Assembly (NCBI GenBank): GCA_028280325.1
Contig: JANQLZ010000074.1
Coordinates: 1-35,416 of the forward strand
Length of the DNA stretch: 35,416 bases
DNA from: Bacillota bacterium
GTDB taxonomy: Bacteria > Bacillota > UBA994 > PWPR01
Direction of reading: 5' to 3'
This document shows positions 17,497 to 26,083 of this stretch, piece by piece; the stretch's first letter is position 1; every line of letters begins with the position of its first letter. The position numbers and the translations under genes are program-made. Below the pieces are notes generated by a model, which ran no database searches, was not told the origin of the DNA, and saw only the letters and a program-made list of their open reading frames with translations.

Positions 17497-19485
17497 ATGG
17501 CCAAAGCTAAGCTTAGCCAGCTAATTAACAATTTAACTTTGATTCTTAAAAACAGGCTCTTTATCTTTCTGGTGTCATCTATCATCTACCTGGAATTGGC
17601 TTATTGCCTGTTTGTTTATAAACAAGTCAGCCTACACTTTGTTTTTCCAATATTGTTTTCATTTACAGCAGGCGCCTTTTTCTACCTGCTGATGAATAGT
17701 TTTCAGACCAGCATCAACAAGTATTTGATGTTGGCTTTTACTGCTTTTTTAAGCTTAGTTTACAGCTTTTATCTGCTCTATTTCAGAGTTTTCAAAGCAA
17801 CCTTTTCCATCTACTCTTTCGTAGGGGCCAAGGATGCCCTGCAGTTTAGCAGCATAATTAAAACAGCTGTTGCCGATAATCTGTTAGCTATAATTATTTT
17901 GACAGCACCTGTTTTATTTCTGATAACTAATATTAAGCTGTTTAGCTTTGACAGGCTGGCTAGAAAGTTGCGCCTGTCCTTAGTCGTACTCGTAGTTTTT
18001 AGCTTTATGGGTTCGGTCCTTTTACTGCAAACAACTGATCAGAGAACAAATTCTCATTACATGCTGTATCACAGGATTTCAGCACCTCATCTGATGGTTA
18101 AGAAACTGGGGTTGCTGACTACTATCAGGCTGGACATTAAACGATTATTATTTGGCCATAAACTGCACAATATTGAAATCAGTTATCGTGATGAACAATT
18201 TTTAGAAACCCTGTTTCCTCAAAAAGCAGTCCGGAAATTACCTAAAATTGAAACTATCAAAAACTATAATATGATAGAAATTCCCTATATCGACCTTATT
18301 GCTAACGAAAAAAATCCTGACCTGCTTGATATGCACAGATATTTTAGCGGTGTTAAACCGACAGCACAAAACCAATATACAGGAATATTTCGTGGACACA
18401 ATCTAATATTACTGACAGCTGAAGCTTTTTACCCCTATGTCATCAGCCCTGAACTAACTCCGACCCTGTACAAAATGGCCACTGAAGGTTTTATTTTCAA
18501 CAATTTTTACAATCCTTTATTTAGCGTCAGCACCTCAGATGGCGAATATGTAATCTGTACCGGATTATTGCCAAAAGCGGGGGTCTGGAGTATGTCTCAG
18601 TCCGGAAAGAACAATATGAGTTTCAGCCTGGGAAATCAATTTAAAAAACTGGGCTATACTACCAAAGCCTATCATAACCATAGCTACAACTACTATAACA
18701 GACATATCTCTCATCCTAATTTAGGCTATGATTACCAGGGAATCGGCAATGGTCTGGAGCTTACCCCGGCCTGGCCGTCCTCTGACCTGGAAATGATTGA
18801 AGCTACAACCGATGAATACATCCATAACAGTCCTTTTCACAGCTACTATATGACAGTCAGTGGGCATTTTGAGTATAATTTCATCGGTAACCATATGGCG
18901 ATTAAGAATCAAAAGCATGTTCAAGACCTGCCCTACTCCGAGCAGTCCAAAGCTTATTTAGCCTGTAACTTAGAACTAGAATTTGCTGTGGCCGAGTTAG
19001 TAAAAAGGCTGGAAGCAGCCGGCATAGCTGAAAAAACCGTGATCGCTATCAGCCCCGACCACTATCCTTATGGCTTGTCAAAAAAAAGTATTGATGAGCT
19101 GGCCGGCCATCCTGTTGAAGGTAATTTTGAGATACATAAAAGCAAATTCATATTGTGGAAAAAAGGAATGACCCCTATTACAGTAGACAAACTGTGTGCC
19201 AGTATTGACATTCTGCCAACCCTTTCCAACCTGTTTGCCCTGAAGTATGACTCACGATTAATGATCGGACAGGATATTTTATCCACTGCCAAACCATTAG
19301 TGATTTTCGCTAACAGGAGCTGGATAACTGAAAAAGGACGCTACAACGCCTTAACTGACAGCTTTAACGGTGAACTTAAAGACGCATCAGCATATGTAAC
19401 TGCTGTCAGTAAAGAGGTGGAAAGCAAGTTTTTTTACTCCGCAAAAATTCTGGAGAAGGATTACTATCAGTGGGTAATGCCCTAA
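17497..19485 (+). CDS. LtaS-like sulfatase-fold phosphoglycerol transferase
   Basis: This 662-residue protein has about five membrane helices in its first 200 residues, then a sulfatase-fold catalytic domain outside the membrane (about 290-600). It keeps the LtaS catalytic set: metal ligand E309 (LLTAEAF), nucleophile T346 in SVSTSDGEY, H457 in SGHFEYN, and D521-H522 in SPDHYPYG. LtaS-family enzymes move glycerol phosphate from phosphatidylglycerol to polymer or glycolipid acceptors. AAAGGAG precedes the ATG. The gene stands alone and converges on cobO with 6 bp between stops. The palindrome TAAGCCGGCTTA spans both stop codons. Its exact acceptor (lipoteichoic acid, a modified glycan, or another lipid) cannot be read from the sequence. 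Confidence 0.9.
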   Translation: MAKAKLSQLINNLTLILKNRLFIFLVSSIIYLELAYCLFVYKQVSLHFVFPILFSFTAGAFFYLLMNSFQTSINKYLMLAFTAFLSLVYSFYLLYFRVFKATFSIYSFVGAKDALQFSSIIKTAVADNLLAIIILTAPVLFLITNIKLFSFDRLARKLRLSLVVLVVFSFMGSVLLLQTTDQRTNSHYMLYHRISAPHLMVKKLGLLTTIRLDIKRLLFGHKLHNIEISYRDEQFLETLFPQKAVRKLPKIETIKNYNMIEIPYIDLIANEKNPDLLDMHRYFSGVKPTAQNQYTGIFRGHNLILLTAEAFYPYVISPELTPTLYKMATEGFIFNNFYNPLFSVSTSDGEYVICTGLLPKAGVWSMSQSGKNNMSFSLGNQFKKLGYTTKAYHNHSYNYYNRHISHPNLGYDYQGIGNGLELTPAWPSSDLEMIEATTDEYIHNSPFHSYYMTVSGHFEYNFIGNHMAIKNQKHVQDLPYSEQSKAYLACNLELEFAVAELVKRLEAAGIAEKTVIAISPDHYPYGLSKKSIDELAGHPVEGNFEIHKSKFILWKKGMTPITVDKLCASIDILPTLSNLFALKYDSRLMIGQDILSTAKPLVIFANRSWITEKGRYNALTDSFNGELKDASAYVTAVSKEVESKFFYSAKILEKDYYQWVMP

Positions 19486-19491
19486 GCCGGC

Positions 19492-20031
19492 TTACCGTTC
19501 GATTCCTTTCCTGGCCTCAATGCCGTTATGATAGTAGTGTTTAATCTCCGTCATTTCAGTCACCAAATCGGCAGCTTCAATCACCTTCGACGGACAATAC
19601 CGGCCGGTAAAAATAATTTCAACATGCTGAGGCCGATTTCTGGCAACAGCCAGCATTTGCTCGACAGAGATTAAATTATAATAATGAGCTACACAAATCT
19701 CATCCAAGACGACAATATCGTACTCTCCGGAATTCATCATCTTTATACAGCGCTGCAAGCCACGCTGGGCCATTTGCACATCGAGCGGATCGGCAGGGTT
19801 TTGAACATGAACAAAGCTGTCTCTGCCAAACTGTTCAATAGTAATATACCGCGACAGTAGTTCTGCTGTTTTCAATTCACCATAAACCTGCCCCTTCATA
19901 AACTGTCCGATATAGGTTTTTAAGCCGTGACCAGCTGCCCTGAAGGCCAAACCCAAAGCAGCTGTAGTTTTGCCTTTACTGTTTCCGGTATAAACCTGAA
20001 GATATCCGCTTTTCAAACTATATTTTTGCAT
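19492..20031 (-). CDS. cobO: Corrinoid adenosyltransferase CobO
   Basis: CobO (BtuR/CobA type) transfers the adenosyl group of ATP to cob(I)alamin or its cobyrinic precursor, the step that makes coenzyme B12. The 179-residue protein has the P-loop GNSKGKTT at 16-23, the central VVLDEICVAHYY, FTGR followed by YCPSKVIEAADLVTEM, and the family-specific end IKHYYHNGIEARKGIE. GTGGAGGT stands before the ATG. It is a single-gene unit, converging with the LtaS-like gene and divergent from the ECF operon. No cobalamin riboswitch features are visible in its 236-bp upstream spacer, and no other B12 genes are nearby. Confidence 0.94.
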   Translation of the reverse strand: MQKYSLKSGYLQVYTGNSKGKTTAALGLAFRAAGHGLKTYIGQFMKGQVYGELKTAELLSRYITIEQFGRDSFVHVQNPADPLDVQMAQRGLQRCIKMMNSGEYDIVVLDEICVAHYYNLISVEQMLAVARNRPQHVEIIFTGRYCPSKVIEAADLVTEMTEIKHYYHNGIEARKGIER

Positions 20032-20209
20032 ACCTGACCTCCACTTTACATATTACCAGCCTAAAACTCTCAACATTATTTTTCATGCCAGGGTTTGGGT
20101 TACGAATTACGATAATTTTTCTCAGGGTGTGATGACCTGAACAGCATAGTTGAGTTGAATACATTTTAGCCTAAAGCAATTTAAAAGTACAATGAATATA
20201 TAGCTAAAA

Positions 20210-20237
20210 TGTAACCTTTTCAGATTACTGACGAATA
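20210..20237 (+). promoter_or_regulatory. Candidate ECF sigma-dependent promoter
   Basis: TGTAAC (20210-20215), a 16-base spacer with a T-rich start, then CGAATA (20232-20237) resembles ECF promoters of the TGAAAC-N16-CGTA type. It lies 30 bp before the ECF sigma start codon, as expected for autoregulation. The match is partial. Confidence 0.45.
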
Positions 20238-20267
20238 AATAGATGCAGGGTAAGGGAGGGAGCATAT

Positions 20268-20798
20268 TTGCGTGATGATAAAACTCTCATAGCCAGCTTC
20301 CAGGCTGGTGATGATCAGAGCTTTGAGGAGCTAATACTAAAGCACCGAAAAAATGCTATCTCTTTTGCGTTTAAATATTTGAGAGATTTGCATTTAGCGG
20401 AAGATATTGTACAAGACAGTTTTGCAGATATTTATGTGTATAAAGACCGATACAAACAAAAATATTCTTTTAAAACGTACCTATACACAATAATACGAAA
20501 CAAGTCGATAGATCAGCTGAGAAAAAAGAAACCTGTAATTGCCCAAGAAAAAGATATTGTTGATCCAAAATCACCGGAAATCTGTTTATTAGAAAGTGAA
20601 CAGAAGAACATGATAGCTGCAAAACTTAAGGACTTAAAAGCAGAATATCGTGCTGTACTGTATCTATCCCAATATGAGCAGCTCAAATACAAAGATATAG
20701 CCAAAATAATGGGCAAAAATGTCGGCCAAATTAAAATACTGGTCTACCGGGCCAAAAAAAAGCTTAGACAACTAATTGAAATGGAGGTACTTGAATGA
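20268..20798 (+). CDS. ECF-type RNA polymerase sigma factor
   Basis: This 176-residue sigma-70-family protein has only regions 2 and 4. Region 2 (about 10-85) includes HLAEDIVQDSFADIY and YLYTIIRNKSIDQLRKKKP. Region 4 (about 115-172) includes LSQYEQLKYKDIAKIMGKNVGQIKILVYRAKKKLRQL. It directs RNA polymerase to a small regulon, probably including its own operon. The start is TTG with GGGAGGG eight bases upstream, and no ATG is available nearby. Its stop overlaps the start of the next gene (ATGA). Five genes follow without gaps: a small membrane protein, an ABC ATPase and two permeases. This resembles the Bacillus subtilis sigY-yxlCDEFG operon in layout. Confidence 0.92.
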   Translation: MRDDKTLIASFQAGDDQSFEELILKHRKNAISFAFKYLRDLHLAEDIVQDSFADIYVYKDRYKQKYSFKTYLYTIIRNKSIDQLRKKKPVIAQEKDIVDPKSPEICLLESEQKNMIAAKLKDLKAEYRAVLYLSQYEQLKYKDIAKIMGKNVGQIKILVYRAKKKLRQLIEMEVLE

Positions 20799-21091
20799 AA
20801 CCCCTGAGCCTCAGCGAAAAAAAGTTTATTAATTGTGTATGGAAAAAAATACACTTGCTGGAATTTGAAAAACATGAGCAGGAGCTCGTAAATCACAACA
20901 AAGCAAAATACTTTAAGCAAAGCCTTAATCTGTTTATGGTTTTCATTCTAGGGCCGTTACTGGTTTCGACGCTGGTAATTTTAATACTGGGATTAGATCA
21001 CTTTACCCTGATGATCATCAGTGTACTGCTGTTGAGTACCAGTACAGCCCATGAGTTTATTGCTGATCAATATTTGACAGGAGATAATTGA
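20795..21091 (+). CDS. Small two-helix membrane protein, candidate anti-sigma factor
   Basis: This 98-residue protein has a charged cytoplasmic head of about 44 residues (rich in Lys, Glu and His) and two membrane helices (about 46-68 and 70-90). It has no zinc-binding anti-sigma motif (HxxxCxxC). Its start codon overlaps the sigma gene's stop, so the two are translationally coupled. By position it matches YxlC, the anti-sigma factor of the Bacillus sigY operon, which is also small and membrane-bound, but I see no clear sequence motif to prove it. It could instead be an accessory subunit of the ABC transporter encoded next. Confidence 0.7.
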   Translation: MKPLSLSEKKFINCVWKKIHLLEFEKHEQELVNHNKAKYFKQSLNLFMVFILGPLLVSTLVILILGLDHFTLMIISVLLLSTSTAHEFIADQYLTGDN

Positions 21092-21092
21092 G

Positions 21093-21959
21093 ATGGAGAT
21101 TAACATAAGTAACCTGCAGAAAAAATACGGCTCTAATACAGCTCTTCAGGATATTAACTTGACGATAGGAAAGGGCATGTTTGGTTTACTGGGGCCTAAT
21201 GGAGCAGGTAAGACAACTCTAATGAGAATATTGGCAACTCTACTGGATAAATCGGCTGGAGATATCACTATAAATGGAATTGATATAGCTAACCGGAAAG
21301 CAATCAGAAACATCATTGGCTACCTTCCTCAGGAATTTTCATTTTACCCAAAAATGACAGTATATGAAGTAATGGACTATCTTTCAATATTAGCAGGAAT
21401 TAGATCTGCCGGGTATCGTCGTCAAAACATTATCAGCCTGCTGGAGCAGGTCAATCTTCAGAAATTTTTACGAACTAAGGTCAGATCGCTGTCCGGAGGC
21501 ATGAAGCAGCGACTGGGTATTGCGCAGGCCTTGATTAATAAGCCTCAACTCTTAATCGTTGACGAGCCCACTGCCGGTCTTGACCCTGAGGAAAGAGTTC
21601 GTTTTAGAAACCTGCTGGTCGACTTTGCTAAAGATAGAATAGTAATCTTATCAACTCATATTGCCGGAGATATAGAGTTTACCTGTAGCAGACTGGCAAT
21701 TCTTAAACAAGGACTTATCGCCTATGAGGGCAAAATCAGTGATCTATTGAAACAAGCGGCAAACAGCATTTGGACATTAGTGATTGACCGGAATGATTTA
21801 GCCGCTTTAAGAGAAAAAGCAACTATCCTCACTTCGGTATCCGAAGGCAGCAAAATAAGCTTAAAGCTGCTGGCCGATCAACAGCCTTTCCCCCGAGCCA
21901 CACCAGCTCAACCGACAATAGAAGACGCTTACATGAAAATTATGAAAGGGATTCCGTAG
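21093..21959 (+). CDS. ABC transporter ATP-binding protein
   Basis: This 288-residue ATPase of the CcmA / ABC-2 exporter type has Walker A GPNGAGKTT (34-42), the Q-loop region YLPQEFSFYPKMTVYEVMDY (77-96), signature LSGGMKQR (133-140), Walker B LLIVDE followed by PTAGLDP (153-165) and the switch histidine in LSTHIAGDIE. The C-terminal 70 residues are a typical small regulatory extension. AGGAGATAATTGAG precedes the ATG, and the next gene starts 2 bp after its stop. It should power export with the two membrane proteins that follow. The cargo is unknown. In sigY-like operons, toxin or bacteriocin immunity has been suggested. Confidence 0.93.
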   Translation: MEINISNLQKKYGSNTALQDINLTIGKGMFGLLGPNGAGKTTLMRILATLLDKSAGDITINGIDIANRKAIRNIIGYLPQEFSFYPKMTVYEVMDYLSILAGIRSAGYRRQNIISLLEQVNLQKFLRTKVRSLSGGMKQRLGIAQALINKPQLLIVDEPTAGLDPEERVRFRNLLVDFAKDRIVILSTHIAGDIEFTCSRLAILKQGLIAYEGKISDLLKQAANSIWTLVIDRNDLAALREKATILTSVSEGSKISLKLLADQQPFPRATPAQPTIEDAYMKIMKGIP

Positions 21960-21961
21960 TT

Positions 21962-23410
21962 ATGTTTTTTAAACTTACTCTACATGAGATAAAATATCAG
22001 TTAAAAAGTATTACCCCTTATCTATTGTTAATCATTATTTTTGCTTTCTATACAACCCAGTTTGGCACGGAATTATCATGGCTTGAAAACAATGATTTAA
22101 AACCCCTCAGCGAGGTTGAATTTATGTACAACTACCTAGATTCTGCTTTGCAAAAAGGTTCCATCCTGAAGCCAGATTCTGCTACTGTTCAACTGACTGC
22201 TGCTCAAAAAGCAGTTATCGAGAATGCTCTGCTATTGCTAAAAAAGTTTGCTGATCGGGATAATACCTTGTCTGCCTCTGAGAAACAGGAATACTATGAA
22301 ATCATCAGTGATATCGATTTTAAGCTTGGGGGTAACACTTATTTAGGAGACAATTACCGAGAACAGTTGTTGAAGCAGATCAACTATGGGAGTAAGCAAC
22401 TTACAGACAAAAACCAAAAAATGCATATTATGTTCAGCAAAATGAGCTCAGATTACCATTTAGAAGCAATTATAACCTATCCCTTTGGTTTTTCTAAAAC
22501 CGTTAAACTGACTGGCGAGCGCCGCCAGGCCTTTAAAACTGCGATGGACAACATGGTTGTCAATGGCAGTCAATATCTTGATACTAGACTGGTTGTTCCA
22601 GCTGACTTAGATTTTAGCTGTACCTTTGAGAAATTTCAAAGCATTTTGCATCAACTGGACCAGGCTTTAGGTGGAGGCAGTCCGTACAGCGAACACCTGC
22701 GCGACAGATATTTCAGAGTTGGCAGGAGCTATGAAGATGCTTTAGTGGAATATAGAAGCATTGTCAATGAAGACAGGATTTCCAATGCTTACGCCAGGCT
22801 CTACTCCGACTATATGGGGATTACTGCCAGCCTGTTTCCGATTTTTTTGGCAGCCTTTGTTCTGCCCAGAGACCGCAGATTCAGCATGACTGGAATTGTC
22901 AACAGCAAACAGTTTAAAGCCAGCTTCTATGTATTCTCAAAATATCTGGCGTTAATCGTGCTAATCACAACCAGTTATCTGATAGTCGCCAGCTATGCCA
23001 CCTATCAATTCATCAGTATTGCTCAGGCTAATAACTATGTGATCGACAATTTGGCGTTTTACAAGCACACCATCATTTGGATTCTACCAACAATAATGGT
23101 GGTTACTGCTGTTGGCCTGTTGGTTTCTACAGTTTTCAAGAATGGAGTTATAGCCATTCCACTTCAGTTTATTCTAAGTTTCAGATCGATGCTGCCGTTG
23201 TCGGGGGACTACCGGTTATCAAAATATTTTATAAGACTTAATAAAGTAATCAGCCATCAGGAGTTTCAGCAGTGGAGCTCACAGATCTTAACCAATAGAA
23301 TCTTTTATGCAGTACTTTCAGTAGTCTTAGTCACAATTACAGCATTGATCTGGTCAAGAAACAGGGGTGCTAATTATGGTTCGCCATTATCTCAATCTGG
23401 TAAAGTATAA
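21962..23410 (+). CDS. ABC-2 type permease with large extracytoplasmic domain
   Basis: This 482-residue membrane protein has one helix near residues 17-35, a long hydrophilic stretch to about 275 that should lie outside the membrane, then a cluster of about five helices (about 280-470). This matches ABC-2 permeases with a large loop between the first two helices. It starts 2 bp after the ATPase gene and overlaps the next permease gene at its end, so the three products probably form one complex. The extracytoplasmic part shows no motif that I recognise. Confidence 0.82.
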   Translation: MFFKLTLHEIKYQLKSITPYLLLIIIFAFYTTQFGTELSWLENNDLKPLSEVEFMYNYLDSALQKGSILKPDSATVQLTAAQKAVIENALLLLKKFADRDNTLSASEKQEYYEIISDIDFKLGGNTYLGDNYREQLLKQINYGSKQLTDKNQKMHIMFSKMSSDYHLEAIITYPFGFSKTVKLTGERRQAFKTAMDNMVVNGSQYLDTRLVVPADLDFSCTFEKFQSILHQLDQALGGGSPYSEHLRDRYFRVGRSYEDALVEYRSIVNEDRISNAYARLYSDYMGITASLFPIFLAAFVLPRDRRFSMTGIVNSKQFKASFYVFSKYLALIVLITTSYLIVASYATYQFISIAQANNYVIDNLAFYKHTIIWILPTIMVVTAVGLLVSTVFKNGVIAIPLQFILSFRSMLPLSGDYRLSKYFIRLNKVISHQEFQQWSSQILTNRIFYAVLSVVLVTITALIWSRNRGANYGSPLSQSGKV

Positions 23411-23999
23411 TGCCAGGATTATCGGTGATTTAAATATTGTAGCTGCAGCAGCAATTGCACTGCTCACCCCTGTTGTTTTTAATTTGGAGTTTCTAAATTA
23501 CCGCGAAGCTGCCAGCATTGGAGAAATGTATTTAGCAGCTATTGGCATTATACTGTTTCCTTACTTGGTGGGAATTGAAAAAAGAGCCAATGTGCAAGAC
23601 ATTGTTTTTGTTAAGAAAACCAATCCAGCAATAATCCTGATTATCCGTCTGGTTTTAGCCGCATTAACAGCTTTACTGCTGATTGGTGGAGTTTTATATT
23701 GGGCAAGCTTACAACACGGTCAGTTCCCATTCCTGGAGATCTGGCTGGGAACCTGTGTTTCGGCTGTCTACCTGGGCCTGATCGGTTTAACTATTGTCAA
23801 TTATACAGGTAATATTGTCGCCGGATATTTGGTCGCCTTTGCCTATTATATTTTTGAAATAATATCAGCCGGCCAAATATCCCAAAGCCTGTATCCCCTA
23901 AGTTTATTAAAATACAGCTTTGCTGAAAAATACAATATACTGCCGGTGCTTGCCTTGTTGACTGTTCTCAATTTATCTAGAATCTTCAAAAAAAAATAA
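23376..23999 (+). CDS. Second ABC transporter membrane subunit
   Basis: This protein of about 207 residues has six predicted membrane helices and short loops, a half-size permease. I prefer the ATG at 23376, which has AGGGG eight bases upstream. A GTG three codons earlier (23367) is also in frame. Either way it overlaps the end of the preceding permease gene by about 35 bp, showing translational coupling. It ends the ECF operon, converging with the AlkZ-related gene 22 bp away. No typical terminator is visible between the stops. Confidence 0.82.
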   Translation: MVRHYLNLVKYNARIIGDLNIVAAAAIALLTPVVFNLEFLNYREAASIGEMYLAAIGIILFPYLVGIEKRANVQDIVFVKKTNPAIILIIRLVLAALTALLLIGGVLYWASLQHGQFPFLEIWLGTCVSAVYLGLIGLTIVNYTGNIVAGYLVAFAYYIFEIISAGQISQSLYPLSLLKYSFAEKYNILPVLALLTVLNLSRIFKKK

Positions 24000-24021
24000 G
24001 ACAGCTCTGGAAATTAGATGT

Positions 24022-24705
24022 TTAGCGTAGTGGTAAGCCTATTTTTTTGGCCAGCTGTTCTCTTTTCAAGGTGCTTCCCAGCTTTTGCGCTAAATCCAGT
24101 ATCAATTGCTGGGCAGCTTCAGGCTGCATGCTGGTATCGACTTCCAGCCATTCTTCAGGCAAAAAATCAGGGACCTGGGCCAGAACGGTAACTGGCCATC
24201 CATAGGGCTCCCCTCGTTTATTGAGCTTGCGAACATTGCCGGCAACTGTAATATAGAACTCACTTTGCAATTTCTTAATGCTGGCATCTACTCTGCTTCC
24301 ACCCTTTTTTCTGGTAACCCCAAGCCGCTTTCTAATCTCGCTGGTGTTTAATAATTCATTGGTACAAAATAACTGCCATAACTCCCAGGTTATTTGATCA
24401 ATGACACCAGATTGCCATCTGGTTTGCATCGACTCCCGAGGATGGTAGGCTAGATAGAAAAGTGGGTAAACTCCCTTCGCTATAAAACCCTTATGCCCTC
24501 CTATAACGCATCCATAAGCTAACTTCTTTTCAACTGCGGCTCGATCCTTCCACTGCCAGGGATCGGTATTCGGATCATTTGTGTGCCAAGACTCCCTGTC
24601 AGTTTCGCCGGATACCGAAGGTAGCCCTGGCAGAAGTTCTGATAATGGCATAAAGCCAAGTTCATTTACCCGATCAATAAAGTCGTCATAGCTCTTTAAT
24701 TTCAT
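24022..24705 (-). CDS. AlkZ-related winged-helix protein
   Basis: This 227-residue soluble protein matches a family annotated as AlkZ-related, known from Firmicutes. The features are an N-terminus YDDFIDRVNELGFMPLS, the block WHTNDPNTDPWQWKDRAA, then KKLAYGCVIGGHKGFIAK, and a winged-helix-like segment LLNTSEIRKRLGVTRKKGGSRVDASIKKL. True AlkZ/YcaQ DNA glycosylases are about 370-400 residues with three winged helices and a QxQ/QxD active site. This protein is much shorter and I do not see that motif, so glycosylase activity is doubtful. The start has GGAAAGGAAAGCAGG upstream. Short ORFs or remnants lie just upstream on the same strand. Confidence 0.8.
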   Translation of the reverse strand: MKLKSYDDFIDRVNELGFMPLSELLPGLPSVSGETDRESWHTNDPNTDPWQWKDRAAVEKKLAYGCVIGGHKGFIAKGVYPLFYLAYHPRESMQTRWQSGVIDQITWELWQLFCTNELLNTSEIRKRLGVTRKKGGSRVDASIKKLQSEFYITVAGNVRKLNKRGEPYGWPVTVLAQVPDFLPEEWLEVDTSMQPEAAQQLILDLAQKLGSTLKREQLAKKIGLPLR

Positions 24706-24812
24706 CCTGCTTTCCTTTCCATTAAAACCGATATTTGTTCTACAATCAATAATAATGAGTTGTATTTTTTAAACACTTTGCCCCACCCTGCTTTCGGCAA
24801 CCTGCTTTTCAT
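24702..24812 (-). CDS. Small ORF overlapping the AlkZ-related gene start
   Basis: This 36-codon frame begins MKSRLPKAGWGKVFKK and ends in a TGA that overlaps the ATG of the AlkZ-related gene (ATGA), an arrangement typical of translational coupling. No clear ribosome binding site precedes it and no family is recognised. It may be part of the same decayed gene as the short ORF just upstream. Confidence 0.25.
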   Translation of the reverse strand: MKSRLPKAGWGKVFKKYNSLLLIVEQISVLMERKAG

Positions 24813-24816
24813 TCGG

Positions 24817-24909
24817 TTAACTATAAATGTCATCCAACTGCTGGGCTGCTACAGCACACCGGACATAGCCTGGTCCTTCAAGCAGCCAGTCGATAATCTG
24901 CTTGTCCAC
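24817..24909 (-). pseudogene. N-terminal remnant or small ORF beginning MDKQIIDWLLEGPGYVR
   Basis: A GTG with GGGAG at good spacing opens a 30-codon frame reading MDKQIIDWLLEGPGYVRC and ending AAQQLDDIYS. The opening resembles the N-terminus (WLLEGPxWVxYRT) of larger hypothetical, prenyltransferase-like proteins that I have seen in Firmicutes and Gram-negatives, so this is probably a truncated gene. This resemblance is from memory. Apart from this and the ORF just downstream, the 24706-25089 spacer is AT-rich and shows nothing more. Confidence 0.4.
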
Positions 24910-25089
24910 AAATAATTTCTCCCTTGCTAATATTATTCCAGTTTTTATTATAAGCTTAAACTATCACAATAATTTTTAGTTTGTCAAATAACGCTTCTCC
25001 ATTAATTTTGGCTGATCAAATAAGACTACCTGTTGTCATATTATACTTGATATGATCAAACTGACGATTAAAAACTAAGGAGAAAAGAT

Positions 25090-25980
25090 ATGAAACTAAA
25101 GGTCAATGTCGAGTATTTCCGTACTCACGGATCAATTACTGATCCTGGGATCTATACTGATTTTATTAACACTCTGCCAACTGATATCAAAGAGTTGTCT
25201 GCCTCCATCAACAACCTGATGCTGATCGACTTTCTGGTTAATATGGGATTGGTAAAGGCGCCAGCGAGTCATCAAAATGACAGCCAGTTAAGAGAAATGG
25301 AATTAAAGCTGAAAACCATGCTGGCACGCGATAACTCGGTAATGGGTACGCCCCGAACAGCAGACAGTCTCTTATTGGGAAACTGCCGAGATTTAGCTTT
25401 ACTGATGTGTTCAGTACTGCGCCAGCATCGGATACCGGCTCGGGTACGCTCTGGTTTTGCCACCTTCTTTCATCCGCTGAAAAAATTTGATCATTGGGTT
25501 TGTGAGATTTGGAACTCTGATCAGGAGCGTTGGCAAAGAGTAGATCCCTGGATGCTGCAAATTAAAGCTAAAGAGAGTATCCTTTCTGATGAAATGAAGC
25601 TGGGATTGCTTAATACCGAATATAATGCCAATGAAGCCAGCAAACAGCATTTTTATTCAGGTGCTGTAGCCTGGAAAAACTGCCGGGAGCGGGGAGATAG
25701 TTTTGAGAGTTACGGTACCTATGAAGAGTATTTAAAAGGGGACTGGTTTGTACGCGACAATATGATTCGAGACCTGCTGTGCCTAGTTAAATTTGAACCG
25801 CTGCCCTGGGACTGCTGGGGGGTCATGGGTAGAGAAAACAGTAGCATTGACCGAGAGCAGCTGGATACCCTGGATCAACTGGCAGAAAAAATAGTTCTTG
25901 ATAATATTAGCGAGGACTACGCCAGAAAAACCCTGGCTGATTTGCAATTTGACGATTCGGTGTTTAATCGAATCAGGTAA
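25090..25980 (+). CDS. Transglutaminase-like domain protein
   Basis: This 296-residue soluble protein has a transglutaminase-core catalytic triad: C99 in LLGNCRDLALLMCSVLR, H135 in FDHWVCEIW, and D152 in RVDPWM. Members of this superfamily act as cysteine proteases, amidases or crosslinking enzymes. It lacks a signal peptide, so it probably acts in the cytoplasm. The ATG follows AAGGAGAAAAG. It is a single gene, converging with the ABC-F gene across an inverted repeat. The substrate is unknown. A role in protein turnover or small-molecule cleavage are both possible. Confidence 0.85.
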   Translation: MKLKVNVEYFRTHGSITDPGIYTDFINTLPTDIKELSASINNLMLIDFLVNMGLVKAPASHQNDSQLREMELKLKTMLARDNSVMGTPRTADSLLLGNCRDLALLMCSVLRQHRIPARVRSGFATFFHPLKKFDHWVCEIWNSDQERWQRVDPWMLQIKAKESILSDEMKLGLLNTEYNANEASKQHFYSGAVAWKNCRERGDSFESYGTYEEYLKGDWFVRDNMIRDLLCLVKFEPLPWDCWGVMGRENSSIDREQLDTLDQLAEKIVLDNISEDYARKTLADLQFDDSVFNRIR

Positions 25981-26006
25981 AGCATAAAACTACTGTCCTA
26001 TGATGA

Positions 26007-26039
26007 AGCTGGAACAATCATTTAACGATTGTTCCAGCT
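26007..26039. repeat. Perfect 13-bp inverted repeat between convergent genes
   Basis: AGCTGGAACAATC (26007-26019) and GATTGTTCCAGCT (26027-26039) form a 13-bp stem with loop ATTTAAC between the transglutaminase-like and ABC-F gene ends. It has no T tract on either strand. It is probably a shared terminator or an mRNA 3' stabiliser. Confidence 0.6.
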
Positions 26040-26083
26040 ATCAAAAACAGCTTTAGTAGTTGGACTAACCATAACTGTTCAGC

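Noticed and set aside
20032-20267. Cobalamin riboswitch upstream of cobO
   Set aside because: No B12-box-like conserved segments are visible in the spacer.
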